Shown here one piece after another: positions 60,350-64,000 of a stretch of 64,000 bases of DNA; the first letter of the stretch is position 1; each line of letters begins with the position of its first letter. The notes beneath the pieces are model-generated. The model saw only the letters and a list, made by a program, of their open reading frames with translations, did no database searches and was not told where the DNA came from. Origin of the DNA: Reyranella massiliensis 521 (GTDB lineage Bacteria; Pseudomonadota; Alphaproteobacteria; Reyranellales; Reyranellaceae); contig NZ_HE997181.1 of NCBI RefSeq assembly GCF_000312425.1, forward strand, positions 5,728,260 through 5,792,259. Direction: 5' to 3'. Both the position numbers and the translations under genes were made by a program.

Positions 60350-60635
60350 TGCTTGCCGTTCCTTCCTTGCTCGCGCGCAACTCTGTTTGTTTCTTCATTG
60401 CCCGGATGGTTGCTTTCAATCTGGCGTCGAGCTCACTGATCAACTGCTCGATTTCCATGGCATTGACGGACTCACGAACCGCTGGAACTTTCTGCAACTC
60501 CTTTAGTGCCAGGAACGCCACAGCCGTCATGCCCAAGAGGTCCGTCGCTAGATAGAGCGGCAGTTCGGCATTCGATACGCGTTCCGCTTCCAACATCGAG
60601 TTTGGAACGTCATCGCCTTCGTTGCTTGGAGTCAT
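60330..60635 (-). CDS. Small soluble protein between repressor and membrane gene
   Basis: A 101-residue protein. A middle segment LYLATDLLGMTAVAFLALKE is fairly hydrophobic; the remainder is charged and helical (EIEQLISELDARLKATIRAM). It lies 98 bases downstream of the repressor stop on the same strand, so it can be expressed in the lysogen from the repressor promoter. No family recognised. Confidence 0.7.
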   Translation of the reverse strand: MTPSNEGDDVPNSMLEAERVSNAELPLYLATDLLGMTAVAFLALKELQKVPAVRESVNAMEIEQLISELDARLKATIRAMKKQTELRASKEGTASNEPRGE

Positions 60636-60733
60636 GGTGGCCGCCGACTGTTGATAACCATTGCATCCTCATTCCTAAGTTCGCTTGCTCCGCCACCTTC
60701 GCCCCAATGAACGCCACCGAGCGTGTTGCTACA

Positions 60734-61390
60734 TCACATCCTCGCCCATACGCCGATCACGCGGCCATAAATGTGCACCTCGTCGAGCGACCGCTCATAG
60801 GTTTCGTATCGGGGATTGTCGCTCTTCAGCAGCACTTTCGGCGGCTGACTATTCGGGACGAGCTCAATCCGCTTGAGCACCATCCCGATTCCATCCCAGC
60901 ACAAGAACATGCCTGGAGGCGACGGCCGCCGATCTCGAGTGTCGACCATCACCGGCTGGCCGGGGAACAATGTCGGCTCCTGGCTGTCGCCTCTGACTTC
61001 ATCAATGAACACGCCATCTGGTGCCGCGCCGAACCGCTGGCGGAACCCTGCGGCGGGAAAGGTGAACTCTCCAACAGCCTGATCACGCGCGATTTCAATG
61101 TCACCGTCACCGCCTGGGCCAGCGGTAGCAAAGGTCCGAACCTCGAAGATCGTGATCGAGTCGGGCGTGCGAATGGGGGTGTGGCGATTTTCGCCCGTGA
61201 GATCTGCCACCGTGCATCCAAGCGCTTTGGCCAGGGCGGCCAACACCGCATGCGAGGGATTCGCTGAATGCCCGCGCCGAATATCCCGAACGGCATCGCG
61301 TCCCAGTCCGGCCTTCTTGGCGAGTGTGATATCGGTGAGCCCGAGGGGCTTGGATCGCCGGTCGATCTCTTTGAGCAGGGTCCCAATCAT
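60734..61390 (-). CDS. CI/LexA-like phage repressor (XRE HTH + S24 peptidase domain)
   Basis: A 218-residue repressor. The XRE HTH is at about 5-66 (LTDITLAKKAGLGRDAVRDI). A linker with a candidate Ala90-Gly91 self-cleavage site (FATAGPGG) follows. The S24 domain has Ser136 in VRGDSQEPTLFPG and Lys173 in MVLKRIE. RecA-stimulated self-cleavage would induce the prophage after DNA damage. Gln replaces the usual Met after the Ser. The start codon directly touches an operator (61391-61406), implying tight autoregulation. It should bind the GTGGG-N6-CCCAC sites here and at P_L. Confidence 0.93.
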   Translation of the reverse strand: MIGTLLKEIDRRSKPLGLTDITLAKKAGLGRDAVRDIRRGHSANPSHAVLAALAKALGCTVADLTGENRHTPIRTPDSITIFEVRTFATAGPGGDGDIEIARDQAVGEFTFPAAGFRQRFGAAPDGVFIDEVRGDSQEPTLFPGQPVMVDTRDRRPSPPGMFLCWDGIGMVLKRIELVPNSQPPKVLLKSDNPRYETYERSLDEVHIYGRVIGVWARM

Positions 61391-61406
61391 GTGGGATTCA
61401 TCCCAC
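61391..61406. promoter_or_regulatory. Operator palindrome at the repressor start codon
   Basis: GTGGGATTCATCCCAC is a perfect 16-bp palindrome adjacent to the repressor ATG (61390). It would cover the ribosome or promoter region of the repressor gene. The leftward strand reads ATGAAT as a possible -10 at 61401-61396 with TTGGCC at 61425-61420 as a weak -35, which would give a leaderless repressor mRNA. Confidence 0.75.
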
Positions 61407-61426
61407 GCAAGGAGTGGGCGGCCAAA

Positions 61427-61470
61427 GTGGGGTAATGCCCATTGACAGTGGGCAATGGCCCACTATACGT
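61427..61470 (+). promoter_or_regulatory. Rightward early promoter P_R with two operators
   Basis: GTGGGGTAATGCCCAT (61427-61442) and GTGGGCAATGGCCCAC (61448-61463) are 21 bp apart centre to centre. Between them is TTGACA (61442-61447). The second operator is exactly the 16-base spacer before the -10 TATACG (61464-61469). Transcription would start about 61476-61477, the A of the cro ATG, so cro is probably leaderless. Confidence 0.85.
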
Positions 61471-61476
61471 TGCGGC

Positions 61477-61698
61477 ATGTCCACTGTGACCAATCTCCTT
61501 TCTGAAATTGACGCGTTCCTTGGGGACACTGGAGTCGCCGAAACAACCTTTGGGCGGCGCGCTGTCAACGACGGCAAGTTCGTGAAGAGACTGCGGGAAG
61601 GAGCCGGGATCACCGTCGCGACCGTTGATCGCGTCCAGGCTTACATCGTCGAGCAACGCAAGCTCATGTCATCCCCCAAGCGTCGGAAGGCCGCCTGA
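61477..61698 (+). CDS. Cro-like phage regulator
   Basis: A 73-residue HTH protein (VTNLLSEIDAFLGDTGVAET, TTFGRRAVNDGKFVKRLREG), followed by a basic tail SSPKRRKAA. This small Cro-type family sits opposite CI-like repressors in many alphaproteobacterial prophages. It starts at the P_R transcription start and likely binds the same operators to switch off the repressor. Its stop shares a base with the next ATG (TGATG). Confidence 0.87.
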   Translation: MSTVTNLLSEIDAFLGDTGVAETTFGRRAVNDGKFVKRLREGAGITVATVDRVQAYIVEQRKLMSSPKRRKAA

Positions 61699-61904
61699 TG
61701 CGCAGCCTCGCCCCCAACGCCTATGCCGATGATGCCGGCCTGTCGCTGGCGCCGGCCGCAGCCGATCCCATCGAGGTCGATGTTGCACGCATCCGCCTCG
61801 ACCAATTCCTGATCCGCCACTTCGAACTTACCGGCATCGTCGTGCTTGGGGGTGGAACCCGCCTCGCGTCTGATCCCTCTGCCGCCCAACCGGCGAAGGC
61901 GTGA
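61698..61904 (+). CDS. Small phage protein after cro
   Basis: A 68-residue protein (AAADPIEVDVARIRLDQFLI then RHFELTGIVVLGGGTRLASD). It is coupled to cro. Its position recalls cII, but there is no HTH. Unknown function. Confidence 0.6.
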   Translation: MRSLAPNAYADDAGLSLAPAAADPIEVDVARIRLDQFLIRHFELTGIVVLGGGTRLASDPSAAQPAKA

Positions 61905-61930
61905 TCGATGCGGGGCGGGGGCTACGCGAA

Positions 61931-61984
61931 AAAAGACGAGGCCAGCCAGGCGGGCGTGGGGCGCCTTAGTGCTGACTGGCCTCG
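61931..61984 (-). terminator. Long hairpin with leftward T-run (candidate terminator)
   Basis: CGAGGCCAGCCAG (61937-61949) pairs with CTGACTGGCCTCG (61972-61984), 12 of 13 positions. Read leftward, the stem is followed by TCTTTTTTCG, as in an intrinsic terminator. Read rightward there is no T-run. No leftward gene ends here, so it may stop antisense transcription into cro and the repressor region. It lies in the 386-base gene-free stretch 61905-62290. Confidence 0.55.
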
Positions 61985-62019
61985 CCCGGCGCCAACCCCC
62001 CGGCGCCATCTCGAATTCA

Positions 62020-62094
62020 TGCGCGGTAGAGCAGCAGCAGCTCGGCAGGTTCATACCCAGCAGGTCGGGGGTGCAATTCCCTCCCGCGCTACCA
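62020..62094 (+). tRNA. tRNA-Met-like sequence (anticodon CAT), degenerate, CCA encoded
   Basis: Acceptor TGCGCGG (62020-62026) with CCGCGCT (62084-62090) pairs at six of seven positions. The D stem GAGC/GCTC has loop AGCAGCA, lacking the usual GG. Anticodon stem GCAGG/CCAGC has an A-A mismatch around loop TTCATAC (anticodon 62052-62054). The T arm GGGGG/CCCTC encloses TGCAATT, where G replaces the usual second T. Discriminator A and CCA (62092-62094) are present. It may be a decayed tRNA or a phage tRNA-like element. No gene is seen in the rest of 62095-62290, apart from an 8-bp inverted repeat CTCCATGC...GCATGGAG. Confidence 0.65.
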
Positions 62095-62290
62095 ACCCCG
62101 CGGCCCGGTGCCCCCGGCCGCTGGCGGCGATCGCCCCCACCGATACCCACGCGATCGCCGCCACCCCTAACTTCGTCGTGTCCGCATTCGCGCGTCTCGC
62201 TGTCCAGGCCGTCGCGCGTCTGCGTCTCTGCGTGTCCTTTAATGTGACCTCCAACCTCCATGCCCGTTTTTTCGCGCATGGAGATCGCCA

Positions 62291-62683
62291 ATGTCCTCGC
62301 ACTCGATTGCTCGCATTTTTCAAAGCGAGCGCGCCGTCAATTTCCAAGCTTCGACGGCTAGGAATCTACAGGCCAAGTCGATGAGCAAGATCGACTTCAC
62401 CTCTCACGAATACACTTCCGGCATCGCGGCCGCGTTGCGCGATGACTATGCCGGCACATCGATGGTCAAGGTGATCTGTGAAGACACAGGCGCATCCGTA
62501 GGTGCCGTCAAGAACTGGCTCGCCGAAGTCAACGGGCCCGGCGGCGAACACCTCGTCAAACTCATGGCCGCTTCCCCGGCGGTCCGGCGCTTCATCGACA
62601 TCGTCACTGGTCGAGATGACGCCCTCTCCCGAGCCGAGAAGCGGCTCCACACAATCGCCCAACTGATCGAGAGCAATCGATGA
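62291..62683 (+). CDS. Small HTH-like phage protein
   Basis: Up to 130 residues. The core from about residue 38 (YTSGIAAALRDDYAGTSMVK, then TGASVGAVKNWLAEVNGPGG and EHLVKLMAASPAVRRFIDIV) is a DNA-binding-like domain seen in phages and transposons of alphaproteobacteria. ATG 62291 has GGAG upstream. An internal ATG at 62381 just before the domain is an alternative start, giving 100 residues. The stop overlaps the next start (ATGA). Confidence 0.7.
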   Translation: MSSHSIARIFQSERAVNFQASTARNLQAKSMSKIDFTSHEYTSGIAAALRDDYAGTSMVKVICEDTGASVGAVKNWLAEVNGPGGEHLVKLMAASPAVRRFIDIVTGRDDALSRAEKRLHTIAQLIESNR

Positions 62684-62892
62684 CACCACTCGACAAGAAG
62701 CGAGACTGGCGCGTCCTCGCGCAAGGCGCCATCGGTATCGAAATCGCGCTGTGCGGCTTTGGCGCCGGAAAGAGCCTCTTCCACGTCTACGTTCACCTCG
62801 GCGTGGTGACGATCTATGTCACGTCACGGCGGCTCGATCGGATGATCAAGCTCTATCGCGACATCCTCAGCAAAGCGAAGGAGCGCGAATAG
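62680..62892 (+). CDS. Small phage protein (70 residues)
   Basis: A 70-residue protein. A central hydrophobic beta-rich stretch (SLFHVYVHLGVVTIYVTSRR) follows an N-terminal basic segment, and a basic helix closes it. Coupled by ATGA overlap to the HTH-like gene. Function unknown. Confidence 0.65.
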   Translation: MTPLDKKRDWRVLAQGAIGIEIALCGFGAGKSLFHVYVHLGVVTIYVTSRRLDRMIKLYRDILSKAKERE

Positions 62893-62947
62893 TGGTTGAC
62901 GGGTTCGACCTTATTTCTGCCGCGCCCTGCGGTGAGATGGACTGTCG

Positions 62948-63808
62948 ATGACGATCGACGCCAACGAACAGGAGGTCCGCGACCTCCTCTCCCTGATTGA
63001 TGCCTACGACAAGTTCGGCAAGGTGATCCCGACGGCGAAGCCCGCGCTGGAGGAGATCGCCAAGAAGTTCGCCACCATGACCGAGACCGCGCGCCTCTAC
63101 GGTCTTGCCCTCGATCCCATCGCGGCCGAACGGAAGAAGGTCACGGAACGCTATGCCCGCGACTTCATCGACCAGTTCGTCGATCCGCTGGCGGTCGAAC
63201 TGCGCGCCCTCGACGACGAGCGCAAGGACGCCATCGCCAGCGCGGAGTACATCCGCGATCACGTCGCAAACGTCTATGTCGACATCAACAAGATCACGGA
63301 GACCTTCCTTAAGCGCGAAAGCGATCTTCGAGAGCAGGCCTATGACGGTGCCTTGAAGTCGTTGGACGATGCGATCCGGCGGATGACGCCGGGTGGCGAC
63401 CTTGCCAACATGAGCGACACCGCCACGCTGGCCGGTCTCAAGGCGACCTTTGATGCCACGACGGCGCAGGCCATGGCCGGCAACAGCGCCGCCATTGCCC
63501 GCCTGACCGGCGAGGGGACCGCGCTGGCCGAATACGGCAGCCGCTACTACGCCGGCAACGCCGACTACAACGCGCTGCGCGACGAGATCCTGGCCATCTT
63601 CATGCAGGTCCAGGCCCAGCTCCAGCCCTCGACCAGCACACCGGCCGGGCAGGGCGGTCAGGCCGATCCCAATGCCGCCGCCACGGCGCAGCTCGTGCAG
63701 CAGCTCATGGCCGCAAATCAGCAGCAGGCCCAGCGGATCGACGGCCTTCTGGCCGAGCTGACCCGCACGACCGGACTGCTGAACCGCTACCTCGGCCGGG
63801 CGGCCTGA
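62948..63808 (+). CDS. Phage protein resembling the C-terminal part of a tail tape-measure protein
   Basis: A 286-residue protein. The region DDERKDAIASAEYIRDHVAN, VYVDINKITETFLKRESDLR, AIRRMTPGGDLANMSDTATL and EYGSRYYAGNADYNALRDEI is like the C-terminal domain of alphaproteobacterial tape-measure proteins, which are normally much longer. There is no tape-measure body upstream. It starts after AGATGGACTGTCG with no strong ribosome site. It may be a truncated remnant or a stand-alone minor tail protein. Confidence 0.7.
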   Translation: MTIDANEQEVRDLLSLIDAYDKFGKVIPTAKPALEEIAKKFATMTETARLYGLALDPIAAERKKVTERYARDFIDQFVDPLAVELRALDDERKDAIASAEYIRDHVANVYVDINKITETFLKRESDLREQAYDGALKSLDDAIRRMTPGGDLANMSDTATLAGLKATFDATTAQAMAGNSAAIARLTGEGTALAEYGSRYYAGNADYNALRDEILAIFMQVQAQLQPSTSTPAGQGGQADPNAAATAQLVQQLMAANQQQAQRIDGLLAELTRTTGLLNRYLGRAA

Positions 63809-63809
63809 C

Positions 63810-64000
63810 ATGGCGGCGATCGAATACAGGGACGGCGCGCCGCCGCTCGGCCAGTTCGGCAATCCGCTGGAGCCCTGGCCGTTCAATGCGGGGGCGTCGC
63901 CGCTGGAGCTCGCCGCGCATCGCGGCAAGGCCTACTTGCTGGTCGCCGAGCCAATAGACGCCACACAGGGCATCCAGCTTGGCATCTTCGGGCCGCTTGG
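63810..64000 (+). CDS. Phage (probable tail) protein, 3' part outside window
   Basis: An open frame from ATG 63810, one base after the previous stop, reading AAIEYRDGAPPLGQFGNPLE and continuing to the window edge (63 residues seen). Sequence LLVAEPIDATQGIQLGIFGP suggests a beta-rich structural protein. A tail or baseplate role is inferred from position after the tape-measure-like gene. Confidence 0.6.
   Translation, partial: MAAIEYRDGAPPLGQFGNPLEPWPFNAGASPLELAAHRGKAYLLVAEPIDATQGIQLGIFGPL

Larger units (their letters stand above)
43198..64000. mobile_element. Lambda-like prophage, left part (right end outside window)
   Basis: From the tRNA-Thr gene to the window edge every gene looks like phage: integrase and excisionase at the tRNA, a leftward early operon of tightly packed small genes with RecT/Bet, a CI-like repressor and Cro with shared operators, then a rightward arm reaching tail-type genes. 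attR and the remaining structural and lysis genes must lie beyond 64000 if present. No terminase, capsid or portal gene is in the window. GC content does not differ obviously from the chromosome, suggesting long adaptation to this host group. Confidence 0.93.

Overview
The window is high-GC, densely coding DNA from an alphaproteobacterium. The evidence is the gene order ileS-lspA-DUF3035 lipoprotein-two M16 peptidases-pgi-mutL, a MutL that keeps the endonuclease motif, the DUF6285/phosphotransferase pair, and Bug-type (TctC) and SBP_bac_5 solute receptors. A Reyranella/Bradyrhizobium-like soil bacterium fits, but the genus is a guess. About two thirds (1-43.2 kb) is ordinary chromosome. The last third (43.2-64 kb) is the left part of a lambda-like prophage that runs off the right edge.

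Chromosomal part. 1-6.8 kb: a truncated CobW-type metallochaperone with a His-rich loop, a CHAD-domain protein, a flavin reductase, tRNA-Gln(TTG), a frameshifted integrase-type transposase next to it, and three leftward genes for envelope proteins of unknown role (one with an LprI-like domain). 6.9-11.5 kb: an AraC regulator with a direct-repeat site before its promoter, a YfdX protein, DUF488, and a LysR regulator divergent from a TauE-type permease. 11.6-18 kb: two hotdog thioesterases, a HAD hydrolase, a D-threonine aldolase/D-serine dehydratase-like enzyme, an ArsR regulator, a phosphotransferase with DUF6285, a MaoC hydratase and ribF. 18.2-28.5 kb: the ileS to mutL cluster. 28.5-36.1 kb: a MATE exporter, then an RNA-modification neighbourhood (rsmD, an RsuA/RluB-type pseudouridine synthase, tadA, queG, queF) and a ferredoxin-NADP reductase-like flavoprotein. 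36.1-43.1 kb: solute receptors, a metallo-beta-lactamase lactonase-like enzyme, a GST, a 3-hydroxyisobutyrate dehydrogenase-like enzyme and a lactate-permease-like transporter.

Prophage. A tyrosine integrase and an AlpA-like excisionase lie next to tRNA-Thr(CGT), the likely attachment site. About 35 mostly tiny, overlapping genes run leftward from a promoter at 58.64 kb to the integrase at 43.36 kb. They encode RecT/Bet, a HerA-like ATPase, DUF5131, DUF4326, an ASCH protein, a MazG-like protein, coiled-coil proteins and many unknowns. A LexA/CI-type repressor (60734-61390) and a Cro-like protein (61477-61698) diverge from a control region. The same 16-bp palindrome (consensus GTGGG-N6-CCCAC) occurs three times there and twice at the leftward promoter. 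At both promoters one copy fills the spacer between a TTGACA -35 and the -10. Between the leftward promoter and the repressor lie five genes in the place where lambda keeps rexAB and exclusion genes: a zinc-ribbon membrane protein, a membrane protein, a secreted thermonuclease, and two repressor-linked genes (soluble, then membrane). This is the best candidate for an undescribed immunity or exclusion cassette. The rightward arm carries cro, a small gene, a hairpin, a degenerate tRNA-Met-like sequence and two small genes. It then passes directly to a protein resembling the C-terminus of a tail tape-measure protein, which suggests an internal deletion or an unusual gene order.

No CRISPR array, rRNA operon or replication origin was seen.
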